Source: Limnohabitans sp. 2KL-51 (GTDB taxonomy: Bacteria > Pseudomonadota > Gammaproteobacteria > Burkholderiales > Burkholderiaceae_C). From it: a stretch of DNA of 64,000 nt. The stretch spans positions 177,675-241,674 of the forward strand of contig NZ_NESJ01000006.1 in NCBI RefSeq assembly GCF_003063645.1. Reading direction: 5' to 3'. This document shows positions 29,663-42,149 of this stretch, piece by piece (positions within the stretch are counted from its first letter, which is position 1; each line of letters begins with the position of its first letter). The position numbers were made by a program, and so were the translations under genes. A model generated the notes under the pieces. That model searched no databases, was not told the DNA's origin, and saw nothing but the letters and a program-made list of their open reading frames with translations.

Positions 29663-31506
29663 CGAATTTGGCCAAGCATTTGGATGGCTCGGCCCTTGAT
29701 GTCGCCATGGGTTGAAGAAATGACGGACAAAAGCAAAGCCCGGGCCAGGTCGTTGTCACCCTTGGCCGACAGTTGCGCAGCAAGGTTGAGCTTGCTTTGT
29801 TCGGTGTCTTCGGCGGCGGGCTGAGTTGTTGGCGAGACCGCTTGCAGTGGTGCTGGATTTCTGAGGTGAGACGTCAACGGAATGTCATTTGCTTGGGACT
29901 GAAGGTTCAGGTCGATCGAACGCATTTGAGCGGGGATGTTGACTTGGCTTGATCCTGTTCCCATGGCCGGGCCCATGCTGGGGCTGGGAGCATCATCGTA
30001 GGACGGGGCGTAAATGGACTCGGGTTTTGACGAGTTTTTTCTCATCCAAAAGGCCACAAAGAATAAAGCGGCCAGAAAAGCGGCAGCCCAAGCCCAAAGT
30101 TGCTTGTTTTCAGTCAGGTCTTTGAGGTACGAGCCCGAGAGTGTCGTCAGTTGAGACATCGTTTCAGACGTGCCCGCACCAGGCGTTGGCGTTGCAGTCG
30201 CTGTGGATGGCGTCAAGGACGTTGTTGGGCTGTTGGATGAAGAAGGATTTTTGGCCAAGGCCTCCAGATCCTTCAGGTTTTTGTTCAAGGCGGCCAGTTG
30301 GTCTGATGTGTCTTTGGCCTCGCGGTCGCGGGCTATTTTGGCTTCTGCAGCAGTTGAACCCACGCTCGATTTGGATAAAGTCAGTTTGTCTTGCTGAGGG
30401 CTAGGAGTTTCAGTTTTTCCAGACTCTGTCGTGACCTTGCCAGACATGACGCGGCTGTTTTTGCTGTCCACCAAGAGAGGTGATTCAGCCAAGCGCTTGG
30501 CATATTCAGCAAATTCAATCGATTGAGCAATCACGATTTTTCGCGCTTGTGCTCGAGGAATTTGAGTGGCTTCTTCGACTTCGGGTATGCGCAACACAGC
30601 ACCCGCCTTGATCAAATTCACGTTGCCTTGGATGAAAGCATCGGGGTTGGCCTCGAGCATGGCCAACATCATTTGGTCCAGAGAGACGTTTGGTCCCATA
30701 AACTGCAGGGCCAGCCGTGATGCAGTGTCACCCGTCCTCACTTTGACGGTTTTGTCCCCCTTGAGAGAAGTTTGACCCATGCCTTTGGGGCTGGCTTGAA
30801 CGGCTGGCGCTTTCAGATTTGATGTGGGCGTGGTGCGGTTGGATTCGTTCGATCTGGCATTCGTGGTGGGTGTCTGCGCATTGTCGACTGGGGCAAAGCG
30901 GTAGACCGGAATTTGCTTGGAGTTGAGCTCGACACTGGTGGCGTTTAACGGATTGGCTGTTTCGTTGGTTCTGAAAGGGGTTACCGACGGGCTGATGGGC
31001 GCTGGTTCCTGGTTGATAACAGGCAAGTCAAGCACACGGTTATGGGTTGAAGGCGGGGAGGAGGTAGGCGCACTGGCCACCCTGTCGGAGACCGAATTGA
31101 GCAGTAAAGCGTAGTTTTTGATCAGTTTGCCCGTGGAAGATTGTGTCTCCAGGATCAAGTCGATGAAGTTTTCCTGAATCGGCGCTCGACCATTCAGCAC
31201 AATGAATGGCGCGCCATTGGCGCGGGTTTGCAAACTGGCCGTGACCCCGTTCAGAGCCGGGTTGAATTCCATGCCCGCTTGAGCGAAAGCGCCAGGGGAG
31301 GCCAACTGCGCACGCAATGTGCGCAACTCGTCTGTGGAGGCCTGCGCCACTTCGATTTCGGCCCGTAGGGGTTCACCAATGGCCGAAAGAATTTGAAGCC
31401 GACCCAAATCCAGGGCCGTTGCGGGCAAAACGCATGCTGAAAAAAACAAAGCACTCAAGGCCTTCATCATGAGATTTTTTGTTTTTTGACGGTTGGATTG
31501 ACCCAT
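29659..31506 (-). CDS. fimV: FimV/HubP-family polar protein
   Basis: Large envelope protein of 615 residues linked to type IV pilus assembly, polar organisation and motility in Pseudomonas (FimV) and Vibrio (HubP). In order: signal peptide (about residues 13-32), the FimV N-terminal domain ('LDLGRLQILSAIGEPLRAEI'), a Ser/Thr/Pro-rich linker, a LysM-type peptidoglycan-binding module ('VKVRTGDTASRLAL' to 'AGAVLRIP'), one transmembrane helix ('WAWAAAFLAALFFVAFW') and a short cytoplasmic end ('RALLLSVISSTHGD'). The ATG at 31506 has 'AGGA' six bases upstream. It is much shorter than P. aeruginosa FimV (about 900). Confidence 0.88.
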   Translation of the reverse strand: MGQSNRQKTKNLMMKALSALFFSACVLPATALDLGRLQILSAIGEPLRAEIEVAQASTDELRTLRAQLASPGAFAQAGMEFNPALNGVTASLQTRANGAPFIVLNGRAPIQENFIDLILETQSSTGKLIKNYALLLNSVSDRVASAPTSSPPSTHNRVLDLPVINQEPAPISPSVTPFRTNETANPLNATSVELNSKQIPVYRFAPVDNAQTPTTNARSNESNRTTPTSNLKAPAVQASPKGMGQTSLKGDKTVKVRTGDTASRLALQFMGPNVSLDQMMLAMLEANPDAFIQGNVNLIKAGAVLRIPEVEEATQIPRAQARKIVIAQSIEFAEYAKRLAESPLLVDSKNSRVMSGKVTTESGKTETPSPQQDKLTLSKSSVGSTAAEAKIARDREAKDTSDQLAALNKNLKDLEALAKNPSSSNSPTTSLTPSTATATPTPGAGTSETMSQLTTLSGSYLKDLTENKQLWAWAAAFLAALFFVAFWMRKNSSKPESIYAPSYDDAPSPSMGPAMGTGSSQVNIPAQMRSIDLNLQSQANDIPLTSHLRNPAPLQAVSPTTQPAAEDTEQSKLNLAAQLSAKGDNDLARALLLSVISSTHGDIKGRAIQMLGQIR

Positions 31507-31542
31507 GGATATCCTGGAAAACTGTTGTTGTTTGAAGGTTGA

Positions 31543-32700
31543 TCAGGCATCCAGCAAGATGCGCAGCATTCGACGCAGCGGCTCTGCTGCCCCCCAAAGC
31601 AATTGATCACCAATCGTAAAGGCACCAATATACTCTGGCCCCATGGCCAACTTACGAACACGCCCCACGGGGATGGTCATGGTGCCGGTGACCGCCACAG
31701 GTGTCAAGTCTTTGATAGTCGCTTCCCGGGTGTTAGGAATCACTTTGACCCACATGTTGTCAGCAGCGATCATGGCTTCGATGTCGGCCACGGGCACGTC
31801 TTTTTTCAGCTTGAAAGTTAAAGCCTGGCTGTGGCAGCGCATGGCACCCACGCGCACGCAAAACCCGTCCACGGGGATGGCTGCAGAGTTGAAACTCTCG
31901 CCCAGCCCCAAAATTTTGTTGGTTTCGGCCATGCCTTTCCATTCTTCCTTGGATGTGCCCCAACCGGGTTCATCCCGGTTTTTGCCGATACCCAGGTCCT
32001 TGTCGATCCAGGGAATCAGCGAGCCGCCCAGCGGCACGCCAAAGTTGGCGGTCTCAGAGGCTGTCAAGGCGCGTTGTTTGGCCACCACCAAGCGGTCGAT
32101 TTCCAGAATCGCACTCTTGGGGTCGTCCAGCAAGGCTTTGACTTCGGCGTTCAGGGTGCCGTATTGGGTCAGCAACTCGCGCATGTGTTGCGCGCCGCCG
32201 CCCGAAGCCGCTTGGTAAGTCTGGGTGCTCATCCACTCGACCAAGCCGGATTTGTAAAGGGCCCCCACGCCCATCAGCATGCAAGACACGGTGCAGTTGC
32301 CACCCACCCAGTTGTTGCCACCGTGGGCCAGCGCGTTTTTGATCACGGGCATGTTGACCGGATCCAGGATAATCACCGCGTCTTTTTCCATGCGCAGGGT
32401 CGATGCGGCGTCGATCCAGTGGCCGTTCCAGCCAGCAGCGCGCAGCTTGGGGAAGACATCTGAGGTGTAGTCACCACCTTGGGCGGTGATGATGATCTCG
32501 CAACGCTTGAGTTGCTCGATGTTGAAAGCGTCTTGCAGCGTGGTTTCGTTCTTGGCCATCGCGGGGGCTTTGCCACCCGCGTTCGATGTGGAGAAGAACA
32601 GGGGCTCGATCAGATCAAAGTCTTTTTCCTGAATCATGCGGTCCATCAACACCGAGCCGACCATGCCGCGCCAGCCGACCAAACCTACTAACTTGCTCAT
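31543..32700 (-). CDS. asd: Aspartate-semialdehyde dehydrogenase
   Basis: Converts aspartyl phosphate to aspartate semialdehyde, feeding lysine, diaminopimelate, threonine and methionine. NADP-binding '[18 protein letters not shown]' and the catalytic cysteine in '[16 protein letters not shown]' are clear. At 385 residues it is the proteobacterial long form. The leuB-asd-fimV-truA order is conserved in Burkholderiales. Confidence 0.96.
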   Translation of the reverse strand: MSKLVGLVGWRGMVGSVLMDRMIQEKDFDLIEPLFFSTSNAGGKAPAMAKNETTLQDAFNIEQLKRCEIIITAQGGDYTSDVFPKLRAAGWNGHWIDAASTLRMEKDAVIILDPVNMPVIKNALAHGGNNWVGGNCTVSCMLMGVGALYKSGLVEWMSTQTYQAASGGGAQHMRELLTQYGTLNAEVKALLDDPKSAILEIDRLVVAKQRALTASETANFGVPLGGSLIPWIDKDLGIGKNRDEPGWGTSKEEWKGMAETNKILGLGESFNSAAIPVDGFCVRVGAMRCHSQALTFKLKKDVPVADIEAMIAADNMWVKVIPNTREATIKDLTPVAVTGTMTIPVGRVRKLAMGPEYIGAFTIGDQLLWGAAEPLRRMLRILLDA

Positions 32701-32948
32701 TTCAACGCCCTTTCAGTTTTTAAAACAGTGGTTGACCAGACTGTTTGCCCGGCTCGTCTGGCCGGGGGGCGCACGACGAACCAGACTGAATCAGCCCGTA
32801 ATGGTCGTGGTTTTTGTGGAAGTTGCACGCGCGCCGGTGGGTACTGCAGAGGCAGTGATCGAGTTCAGTGAGAACAGGCGGGCGTTGAACATGTCCGAAA
32901 TTGTAATGGATGCTGCCTGAGGAATTCCTGACAGCATCCTTTAGGGGC

Positions 32949-34034
32949 TCAGCGCATGGCCTTGACCACCGCATCGCCCATTTGCGCGGTGCCCACCTTG
33001 GTGGTGCCTTCGCTCCAGATGTCGCCGGTGCGCAGACCTTGGGACAGTACTTTTTGCACAGCCGCTTCGATGCGCTCGGCGGCTTCGGGCTGGTTCAGGC
33101 TGAAGCGCAGCATCATGGCGGCTGACAAGATGGTGGCCAGCGGGTTGGCCACGCCTTTGCCCGCGATGTCGGGGGCGCTGCCGTGGCTGGGCTCGTAAAG
33201 GCCCTGACTCTTGGTGTTCAGGCTGGCCGACGGCAGCATGCCGATGGAGCCCGTCAGCATGGAGGCTTCGTCTGACAAGATGTCGCCGAACATGTTGCCA
33301 GTGACGACCACGTCAAAACGCTTGGGCTCCTTGACCAGTTGCATGGCAGCGTTGTCCACATACATGTGGTCCAGCGCGATGTCGGTGTACTCCTTGCCGA
33401 CTTCGGTGACCACGTCTTTCCAGAACTGGAAGGTCTCGAGCACGTTGGCTTTGTCCACGCTGGTCACGCGGCCCTCTTTGCCTGCAGCTTTGCGCTTGCG
33501 AGCGGCCTGAAAGGCGACGTGCGCGATGCGCTCGATCTCGGGCTTGGAGTAGCGCATGGTGTCAAAGGCTTCTTCCGCTCCGGGGAAGTGGCCGTCGGTG
33601 GCGATACGGCGGCCGCGTGGCTGGCCGAAGTAAATGTCACCGGTCAGTTCGCGGATGATCAAGATGTCCAAACCCGAGATCAATTCGGGCTTGAGGCTGG
33701 ACGCGCCCACCAATTGCTCGTAGCAAATCGCGGGACGGAAGTTGGCGAACAGGCCCATGTTCTTGCGCAACCCCAAAATGGCTTGCTCGGGGCGCAGGGG
33801 GCGGTCGAGTTTGTCGTATTTCCAGTCGCCCACCGCGCCAAACAGCACGGCGTCAGACGTCATGGCCAGTTTGAGCGTGGCATCGGGCAGGGGGTGACCA
33901 AAAGCGTCATACGCCGCGCCGCCGACCAAGGCGGTTTCCATCTCGAACTTAAGGTCGAGCGTGTTGAGGACTTTGACGGCTTCTGCGACGATTTCGGTGC
34001 CGATGCCATCACCGGGGAGGATTGCGATTTTCAT
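32949..34034 (-). CDS. leuB: 3-isopropylmalate dehydrogenase
   Basis: Oxidative decarboxylation step of leucine synthesis. Motifs '[14 protein letters not shown]', '[10 protein letters not shown]' and '[20 protein letters not shown]' are classical. Protein length is 361 residues. It starts 17 bases after leuD in a leuCDB operon. The 248 bases between leuB and asd contain no supported gene. Confidence 0.97.
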   Translation of the reverse strand: MKIAILPGDGIGTEIVAEAVKVLNTLDLKFEMETALVGGAAYDAFGHPLPDATLKLAMTSDAVLFGAVGDWKYDKLDRPLRPEQAILGLRKNMGLFANFRPAICYEQLVGASSLKPELISGLDILIIRELTGDIYFGQPRGRRIATDGHFPGAEEAFDTMRYSKPEIERIAHVAFQAARKRKAAGKEGRVTSVDKANVLETFQFWKDVVTEVGKEYTDIALDHMYVDNAAMQLVKEPKRFDVVVTGNMFGDILSDEASMLTGSIGMLPSASLNTKSQGLYEPSHGSAPDIAGKGVANPLATILSAAMMLRFSLNQPEAAERIEAAVQKVLSQGLRTGDIWSEGTTKVGTAQMGDAVVKAMR

Positions 34035-34051
34035 GGGGCTTCCAAGGTTCT

Positions 34052-34705
34052 TTATGCGTTGACGGCGGTGTGGGCCAGCCAGGGCTTGGTGGCCAGGCGC
34101 TCGGCTTCAAAGGCCTTGATCTTTTCGGCGTGGCGCAAGGTCAGGCCGATGTCGTCCAGACCATTTAGCAAGCAGTATTTGCGGAAAGCTTGCACTTCAA
34201 ACGCAATTTCTTCCCCTTGGGGGCGCACGACCACTTGCCGTTCCAGATCCACGGTGAGCTGGTAGCCAGGAAAGGCGGCGACTTCGTCGAACAATTGGGC
34301 CACCGCGGCTTCGGGCAGCACGATGGGCAGCAGGCCGTTTTTGAAGCAGTTGTTGAAAAAGATGTCGGCAAAGCTGGGCGCGATCACGCAGCGAAAGCCA
34401 TATTGGTCAATGGCCCAGGGCGCGTGTTCGCGGCTGGAGCCGCAGCCGAAGTTTTTGCGGGCCAGCAAAACACTCGCGCCTTGGTAGCGCGGTTGGTTGA
34501 GCACAAACTCCGGATTGGGCTTGCGGCTGTTTGGGTCTTGGCCAGGCTCGCCCGGGTCCAAGTAGCGCCATGCGTCAAACAGGTTGGGGCCAAAGCCGGT
34601 TTTACGGATCGACTTGAGGAACTGCTTGGGGATGATGGCGTCGGTGTCCACGTTGGCGCGGTCCATTGGGGCCACGATGCCTTTGAGGAGGGTGAATTTC
34701 TGCAT
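34052..34705 (-). CDS. leuD: 3-isopropylmalate dehydratase small subunit
   Basis: Small subunit of isopropylmalate isomerase, which binds substrate with LeuC. It has '[15 protein letters not shown]' and '[14 protein letters not shown]'. The ATG at 34705 starts '[20 protein letters not shown]'; longer in-frame extensions would overlap leuC and are not plausible. Protein length is 217 residues. Confidence 0.96.
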   Translation of the reverse strand: MQKFTLLKGIVAPMDRANVDTDAIIPKQFLKSIRKTGFGPNLFDAWRYLDPGEPGQDPNSRKPNPEFVLNQPRYQGASVLLARKNFGCGSSREHAPWAIDQYGFRCVIAPSFADIFFNNCFKNGLLPIVLPEAAVAQLFDEVAAFPGYQLTVDLERQVVVRPQGEEIAFEVQAFRKYCLLNGLDDIGLTLRHAEKIKAFEAERLATKPWLAHTAVNA

Positions 34706-34725
34706 GGTGTGATTTCCTGGCCGCT

Positions 34726-36147
34726 TCAGGCGAATTTGCGGATGTCGACAAAGTGGCCGTGCACGGCAGCGGCTGCGGCCATGGCAGGGCTGACCAAGTG
34801 GGTGCGGCCACCCGCGCCCTGACGGCCTTCGAAATTGCGGTTGCTGGTGGACGCGCAACGCTCACCAGGCTCCAGCCGGTCGGCGTTCATGGCCAGGCAC
34901 ATCGAGCAGCCGGGCTCGCGCCACTCAAAGCCTGCGGCCTTGAAAATTTCGTGCAAGCCTTCTTTTTCAGCTTGGGCTTTGACCAAGCCCGAACCGGGCA
35001 CGACCATGGCCAGCTTGACGTTCTTGGCCACTTTTTGGCCAAGCTTTTTGACGATGGCCGCGGCTTCGCGCATGTCTTCGATGCGGCTGTTGGTGCAAGA
35101 GCCAATGAAGACCTTGTCAATGGTGATGTCGGACAAGGCTTTGCCGGGCTGCAATCCCATGTAGGTCAGCGCACGCTCGATGGCGTCGCGCTTGACGTCA
35201 TCTTTTTCTTTGTCCGGGTCGGGCGTGTGGCCGTCGATACCCAGCACCATTTCGGGCGAGGTGCCCCAGGTGACTTGCGGCACGATGGCGCTGGCGTCCA
35301 GCTCCACCACGGCGTCAAAGTTAGCCCCAGGGTCGGACTGCAAAGTTTTCCAGTAAGCGACAGCGTGATCCCATTCGACACCCGTGGGCGAGAGCAAACG
35401 GCCTCTGACGTACTCGATGGTTTTTTCGTCCACCGCCACCAAGCCCGCGCGCGCGCCGCCTTCGATGGCCATGTTGCAGACCGTCATGCGGCCTTCCATG
35501 GAGAGGCTTCTGATGGCGGAGCCGGCGAATTCGATGGTGTAGCCGGTGCCGCCTGCGGTGCCGATCTTGCCGATGATGGCCAGCACGATGTCTTTACCGG
35601 TGAGGCCTTTGGCCAAGTTGCCCTCGACCTTGATGAGCATGTTCTTGGCTTTTTTGGCCAACAGGGTCTGCGTGGCCATGACGTGCTCGACCTCGGAAGT
35701 GCCGATGCCGTGGGCCAGTGCGCCAAATGCGCCGTGCGTGGAAGTGTGCGAGTCGCCGCAGACCACGGTCATGCCCGGCAGGGTGGCGCCGTTTTCAGGG
35801 CCAATGACGTGCACGATGCCTTGGCGCTTGGACAGGAAGGGAAAGAAAGCGGCCGAGCCGTATTCCTTCATGTTGGCGTCGAGCGTGGTGATTTGCTCTT
35901 TGCTGATCGGGTCGGTGATGCCGTCGTAGCCCAGTTCCCAGCCGGTGGTGGGGGTGTTGTGGTCGGCAGTCGCCACGATGGAGCTGACGCGCCAGACTTT
36001 GCGACCGGCTTGGCGCAGGCCTTCAAAGGCTTGCGGACTGGTGACTTCGTGCACCAGATGGCGGTCGATGTACAAAACGGAGGTGCCGTCTTCTTCGGTG
36101 TGGACGACGTGTTCGTCCCAGATTTTGTCGTAGAGGGTGCGTGCCAT
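34726..36147 (-). CDS. leuC: 3-isopropylmalate dehydratase large subunit
   Basis: Catalytic aconitase-family subunit with a [4Fe-4S] cluster. The cluster cysteines are in '[12 protein letters not shown]' and '[12 protein letters not shown]', and '[20 protein letters not shown]' is the family signature. Protein length is 473 residues. First gene of leuCDB. The 135-base gap upstream contains an imperfect CACCCA/TGGGTG inverted repeat that might be a leader or the end of lapB, without a T-run. Confidence 0.97.
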   Translation of the reverse strand: MARTLYDKIWDEHVVHTEEDGTSVLYIDRHLVHEVTSPQAFEGLRQAGRKVWRVSSIVATADHNTPTTGWELGYDGITDPISKEQITTLDANMKEYGSAAFFPFLSKRQGIVHVIGPENGATLPGMTVVCGDSHTSTHGAFGALAHGIGTSEVEHVMATQTLLAKKAKNMLIKVEGNLAKGLTGKDIVLAIIGKIGTAGGTGYTIEFAGSAIRSLSMEGRMTVCNMAIEGGARAGLVAVDEKTIEYVRGRLLSPTGVEWDHAVAYWKTLQSDPGANFDAVVELDASAIVPQVTWGTSPEMVLGIDGHTPDPDKEKDDVKRDAIERALTYMGLQPGKALSDITIDKVFIGSCTNSRIEDMREAAAIVKKLGQKVAKNVKLAMVVPGSGLVKAQAEKEGLHEIFKAAGFEWREPGCSMCLAMNADRLEPGERCASTSNRNFEGRQGAGGRTHLVSPAMAAAAAVHGHFVDIRKFA

Positions 36148-36282
36148 GGATCTTCCTTGCTGTGCAACCGCACATTTTATGCGGATACACCCAGCGTGAG
36201 CTCACACAAGTGACAGCGTTGGGTGCTCGTTGCTGGGCGCGGGGTCAACTCAAGGGCAGTCGAATGCCGGCCTGGGGGGTGT

Positions 36283-37452
36283 TTACAGTTCTTCTACGCG
36301 CCGAGGGGGGTAGCTGTCCCAAGACTGGCAGCCCGGGCAATGCCAAAAGTGTTCTTTGGCTTCAAAGCCGCAAGCGGCGCAGCGGTAGCGGGCCAAAGGT
36401 TTGGTGGCGTTTTCCAGCGTTTTTTGCACCGGCTCAGGCAAGGCGCCCCATTTGTGATGATCCCCATTGAGCCAGCGGCTCGCGGCCATCATGGAGGGGT
36501 GGTTTTGCAGATGGTTCAGGTAGCGTTGCAAGGCGGGGGCATCTGGCTTGGCCGCAGACTGGGAGTTTTGTGCTTCTAGGGCCGTGATCGCGTCCAGCAC
36601 ATCGATGCAGGGGTGGCGCAGGTAATGGGCTTGCAGCAAAGCGCTGGCGCTGGCCGCCTTGTCGCAGGCCAGGGCTGCTTGTGCAAAGCTGGCAGCGGCC
36701 AAGGGGGCTGCCATGTCGTTGTGCTCAAACAAGACCGACAAGGTGTCGTAAGCGGCGGGCGCCTGGCCGTGGCTCAGCTGCAATTGCCCCATCAACAGGC
36801 GGGGTCTTGGGGCATGGGGGTGGGCTTGCAGAGCATGCGCCAACAATTCCAGCGCTTTGGCGCTGTCGCCCTTTTGCACCGCTTCGCGGGCTTGCTCGCA
36901 TTGGTAATGCGCCAAGCGAATGCCAAAGTCAGCTTCCCCAGACTTTTCGAGTAAGAGGGCAACTTCGGCGGCTTCGGGCCACTCGCGGGAGCGTTCGTAA
37001 ATGGCCATGCGGGCCAGTCGGGCTTGGCCTTCGTAAGAAGTGCCCTCGAGCTTGCGCAGTGCTTCTTCGGCACGGTCCAGCAAACCCGCTTTCAAATAAT
37101 CGAGCGCCAGCCCGTGTTGTGCCCTTTGACGGTCGGCGTGGCTGATGTCGGCACGTGAGAGCAGGTGTTCATGCACCCGCACCGCCCGGTCATATTCGCC
37201 CCGGCGGCGGAACAAATTGCCCAGGGCGAAGTGCAATTCGGAGGTGTCAGGGTCGTTTTGCACCGCCTCAATGAAAGAATCAATGGCTTGGTCTTGCTGC
37301 TCGTTGAGCAAATGATTCAGACCTTTGAAATAGGCGCGGGGTGCTTGCCGGTTGGCGATGCGCATTTGGCGCAAGTCAAGACGCGACGCAATCCAGCCTA
37401 AGGCAAAGGCCGTGGGCAGTCCCAGCAAAATCCAGGTCAGGTCAAGCTCCAT
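36283..37452 (-). CDS. lapB: Lipopolysaccharide assembly protein LapB
   Basis: Inner-membrane TPR protein that, with LapA, tunes LPS synthesis by directing LpxC to FtsH in E. coli. An N-terminal membrane segment ('WILLGLPTAFALGWIASR') is followed by TPR repeats and a C-terminal rubredoxin-like zinc knuckle ('CAACGFEAKEHFWHCPGC'). Protein length is 389 residues. It overlaps lapA by 11 bases, the conserved lapAB arrangement downstream of ihfB. Confidence 0.93.
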   Translation of the reverse strand: MELDLTWILLGLPTAFALGWIASRLDLRQMRIANRQAPRAYFKGLNHLLNEQQDQAIDSFIEAVQNDPDTSELHFALGNLFRRRGEYDRAVRVHEHLLSRADISHADRQRAQHGLALDYLKAGLLDRAEEALRKLEGTSYEGQARLARMAIYERSREWPEAAEVALLLEKSGEADFGIRLAHYQCEQAREAVQKGDSAKALELLAHALQAHPHAPRPRLLMGQLQLSHGQAPAAYDTLSVLFEHNDMAAPLAAASFAQAALACDKAASASALLQAHYLRHPCIDVLDAITALEAQNSQSAAKPDAPALQRYLNHLQNHPSMMAASRWLNGDHHKWGALPEPVQKTLENATKPLARYRCAACGFEAKEHFWHCPGCQSWDSYPPRRVEEL

Positions 37453-37726
37453 CGGTCACCTCGGACGTGGGTGCAGGGGAAGCAGGCGGGGTGTTTTTCT
37501 TGACGGCTTGACGTTCACGCCACCAGCGCGGCACCATGCCCAGCACGCCGACCACCACGCCCAGCGTGAAGGCAGACAGCACCACCAACACCGTGGGGGC
37601 TGACCAGTAGGTGCTGAAAAAAAAGTTCACACGGGTCTCTTGCTGATTGTTCAGCGCGAAAGCAAACAGGGTGAAGAAAATGGTGGCCTTCAGCAACCAC
37701 TGAAGCAGCCAGAGCAGGCGTTTCAT
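37442..37726 (-). CDS. lapA: Lipopolysaccharide assembly protein LapA (DUF1049)
   Basis: Small inner-membrane partner of LapB, 94 residues. Two hydrophobic helices ('ATIFFTLFAFALNN' and 'TVLVVLSAFTLGVVVGVLG') are linked by 'RVNFFFSTYWSAP', the DUF1049 pattern, followed by a basic then Pro/Thr tail. Overlap with lapB indicates coupled translation. Confidence 0.9.
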   Translation of the reverse strand: MKRLLWLLQWLLKATIFFTLFAFALNNQQETRVNFFFSTYWSAPTVLVVLSAFTLGVVVGVLGMVPRWWRERQAVKKNTPPASPAPTSEVTDGA

Positions 37727-37820
37727 GAATGGACCTCGTCAGCACAAACCATTCTAAAGGCGCAAACGAAAGAACCGGTGATACGGTCGTGGACAAAGCC
37801 GCAGGCATCAGCCTTGCAGG

Positions 37821-38141
37821 TCATTTGCGTCCGTTTTCAGTGTCGTTGGCTTGGGCCAAGGTGCCAGCGTCCACAGCTTCTCTCAAAGCTTTGCCGGGTT
37901 TGAAATGGGGGACCCGTTTTTCGGGGATTTGAACGCTCTCGCCGGAGCGCGGATTGCGGCCCACACGCGGTGGACGGCGGTTGATGGAGAAACTGCCAAA
38001 GCCACGAATCTCAATGCGGTGACCTTTGACCAGCGCATCGCTCATGGCGTCGAGCACCGATTTGACGGCCAATTCGGCGTCACGGTGGGTCAGCTGCGCA
38101 AAGCGTGCAGCAAGTTCTTCAACCAGATCGGAGCGGGTCAT
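37821..38141 (-). CDS. ihfB: Integration host factor subunit beta
   Basis: DNA-bending HU/IHF-family protein. '[20 protein letters not shown]' and '[20 protein letters not shown]' include the beta-arm that inserts into the minor groove. The ATG at 38141 matches the usual IHF-beta start and gives 106 residues; a GTG at 38183 would add 14 residues. Neither has a strong ribosome binding site. The rpsA terminator sits just upstream, so expression needs read-through or a promoter within rpsA. Confidence 0.93.
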   Translation of the reverse strand: MTRSDLVEELAARFAQLTHRDAELAVKSVLDAMSDALVKGHRIEIRGFGSFSINRRPPRVGRNPRSGESVQIPEKRVPHFKPGKALREAVDAGTLAQANDTENGRK

Positions 38142-38190
38142 GGTGTCAATTTGTTGAGGGGTGACTTTTGTTGCCTTGGACACGGACCTG

Positions 38191-38221
38191 AAAAAAGCCT
38201 GCCCCCATCACAGGGGCAGGC
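38191..38221 (-). terminator. Intrinsic terminator after rpsA
   Basis: On the minus strand, the 9-bp perfect stem GCCTGCCCC / GGGGCAGGC with a 7-base loop is followed by TTTTTT. It lies 35 bases past the rpsA stop and 50 bases before the ihfB ATG. Confidence 0.88.
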
Positions 38222-38255
38222 TTTTCAGACAACGGTTGTCATCAAATCACAAAGA

Positions 38256-39935
<1,680 letters not shown>

Positions 39936-40152
39936 GTTGTTTCCTCATCCACAAGTGCAGGACTGACGAGCGCGACATGCGTCGTTTCCAGGAGCTGACT
40001 GTGGCGATTGGTTTGCGGTGTGAGCCGCGGTTGGTTTTAAAAAAACCACCTGACCAGTGTGCAAGCTGCACGATAAGAGCCAAGTGGAACTTTGGGTCAG
40101 CCTGCACAGGGCGGGCTGGGGTGGCTGTTTTCGGTTTGTTAACTTCCGTTGA

Positions 40153-42144
40153 TCAACCGAAAACCTGCCGACTTTGCCACCAGACCATCACTTGTTCCAC
40201 CGAAGCTTCGATGGACAAGGACGAGTTGTCCAGTCGCAAGGCATCTTGTGCGGGCTTGAGGGGCGCTGCGCTGCGGGAAATGTCCCGGGCGTCGCGCGCT
40301 TCCAAGTCAGCGCGAAGAGCGTCGATATTAGCCGAAAAACCCTTAAAAATCAATTGCTTATGCCGTCTTTCGGCCCTTTGGGCAGCGCTGGCGGTCAAAA
40401 ACACCTTCAAAGGGGCTTGCGGAAAGATCACCGTGCCCATGTCGCGGCCGTCGGCCAGCAGGCCGGGCAGGCGCTGAAAACTGTGTTGCAGATCGACCAG
40501 CGCTTGGCGCACTGCTGGCAAGACAGAGACTTTGGAGGCGTTCATGCCGCCTTGCTCGCTGCGGATCGCGTCGGTCACGTCCACGTTGTTCAGCAGCACC
40601 TGCTCGCCTTCAAAGCGCACGGGCAGGCAGCGGGCCAGCTCGGCAATGGCGGCTTCGTCTGCGGTTTCGAGTGTGAGGCCAGCTTGCAAAGCTGCATGGG
40701 CCGTGACGCGGTAGAGCGCGCCCGAGTCCAGGTAGTGGTAGCCCAAAGCGGCGGCGACGCGGCTGGCCAGTGTGCCTTTGCCCGAGGCCGTGGGGCCGTC
40801 GATGCAGATCACGGGGATATTATGGGGACTGGTGTGCGCCACCGAAAACAGGGCCTCGAAATAGTCGGGGAAGGTCTTGGCCACGCATTGGGGGTCTTCG
40901 ATGCGCACGGGCACCTGATCGGCGTTGAAGGCCGCCAGCGAGAAGCACATGGCCACCCGGTGGTCGTCGTAGGTGTGGATGCTGGCGCGCTGCCACTTGT
41001 CCGCAGGCAGGGGGTGGATGGTGATCCAGTCCGGGCCTTCTTCGACGGTGGCACCGAGCTTGCGGCTTTCGTTGGCCATGGCCGCGATGCGGTCGGTTTC
41101 CTTGACGCGCCAGCTGGCGATGTTGAGCAGCGTGGTCGGGCCGTCCGCATACAGCGCCATCACGGCCAAGGTCATGGCCGCGTCGGGGATGTGGTTGCAA
41201 TCCAGCGTGATGCCCTTCAGCGGCCAGGCACCGCGCTGAATTTCGAGCCAGTTGGGGCCGCTGGTTATCTTGGCGCCCATTTGCGCTGCGGCTTCCATGA
41301 AGCGGATGTCGCCCTGGATGGAGTCGGCGCCCACGCCTTGAATGCGGATGCCTTTTCCTTCAGCGATGGCGCCTAAAGCGATGAAGTAGCTGGCCGAAGA
41401 TGCATCGGCCTCGACGTGGATGCTGCCGGGCGACTGGTAACGGCTGCCCGCCGGGATCACAAAGCACTCCCAGCCCTGCCGTTCCACAGCGATGCCGTAG
41501 CGGGCCAGCAGGTTGAGCGTGATTTCGATGTAGGGCTTGCTGATGAGTTCGCCCACCACCTCGATGGTGATGGCGCGGTCCTGCGCTGCCAATGGCAGGG
41601 CCATCAACAAGGCGGTCAAAAATTGGCTGGACACATCACCACGCACGGGGATGGGTTTTTCAAGTTGAAGTTGGGGCCGGCCGATGCGCAAAGGCGGAAA
41701 GCCTTCGTTGCCCAGGTAGTCGATGGCGCAGCCGAGTTCGCGCAGGGCATCTACCAAGTCGCCAATCGGGCGTTCGTGCATGCGGGGCACGCCTTTGAGC
41801 GTGAAGTCACCGCCCTGCACAGCCAACGCCGCCGTCAGTGGGCGCATGGCCGTGCCTGCGTTGCCCATGAAAAATTCAATCGCCTCAGTCGGCCAGGTGC
41901 GCCCGCCCAGTCCGGTGATGGTGACGGTGGTGCCTGCCACATCGACCCCGCAGCCCAATTGGTGCAGCGCCGCCAGCATCACGCGGGTGTCGTCCGACTC
42001 GAGCAAGTCGTGCACCACGGTCGTGCCTTGGCACAAGGCCGAGAGCAGCAGCACGCGGTTGGAAATGCTTTTGGACCCGGGCAGGGTGACGGTGCCGGAC
42101 GCGCCTTGCAGCGCAGGGATGTCAAGGAAAGCGGTGGAGAACAT
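40153..42144 (-). CDS. aroA-cmk: Fused 3-phosphoshikimate 1-carboxyvinyltransferase / cytidylate kinase
   Basis: Single 663-residue frame joining two enzymes. Residues 1 to about 440 are EPSP synthase of the shikimate pathway, with '[17 protein letters not shown]', '[14 protein letters not shown]' and '[14 protein letters not shown]'. The rest is CMP kinase, with P-loop '[14 protein letters not shown]', '[10 protein letters not shown]', '[13 protein letters not shown]' and '[10 protein letters not shown]'. Both sets of catalytic motifs look intact. The linker is only about ten residues ('[10 protein letters not shown]'). Elsewhere these are adjacent genes in the same order, so the fusion arose by losing the stop and start between them. 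The start at 42144 lies six bases after the tyrA stop. Confidence 0.95.
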   Translation of the reverse strand: MFSTAFLDIPALQGASGTVTLPGSKSISNRVLLLSALCQGTTVVHDLLESDDTRVMLAALHQLGCGVDVAGTTVTITGLGGRTWPTEAIEFFMGNAGTAMRPLTAALAVQGGDFTLKGVPRMHERPIGDLVDALRELGCAIDYLGNEGFPPLRIGRPQLQLEKPIPVRGDVSSQFLTALLMALPLAAQDRAITIEVVGELISKPYIEITLNLLARYGIAVERQGWECFVIPAGSRYQSPGSIHVEADASSASYFIALGAIAEGKGIRIQGVGADSIQGDIRFMEAAAQMGAKITSGPNWLEIQRGAWPLKGITLDCNHIPDAAMTLAVMALYADGPTTLLNIASWRVKETDRIAAMANESRKLGATVEEGPDWITIHPLPADKWQRASIHTYDDHRVAMCFSLAAFNADQVPVRIEDPQCVAKTFPDYFEALFSVAHTSPHNIPVICIDGPTASGKGTLASRVAAALGYHYLDSGALYRVTAHAALQAGLTLETADEAAIAELARCLPVRFEGEQVLLNNVDVTDAIRSEQGGMNASKVSVLPAVRQALVDLQHSFQRLPGLLADGRDMGTVIFPQAPLKVFLTASAAQRAERRHKQLIFKGFSANIDALRADLEARDARDISRSAAPLKPAQDALRLDNSSLSIEASVEQVMVWWQSRQVFG

Positions 42145-42149
42145 AGGGG

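Noticed and set aside
32701..32948. Small gene between leuB and asd
   Set aside because: Frames here are short, lack ribosome binding sites and show no recognisable motifs.
34753..36213. Plus-strand open frame of 486 codons opposite leuC
   Set aside because: It is exactly antisense to a well-conserved enzyme; long antisense frames are common in GC-rich codon-biased genes, and its composition (Ala/Gly/His/Val-rich) matches no family.
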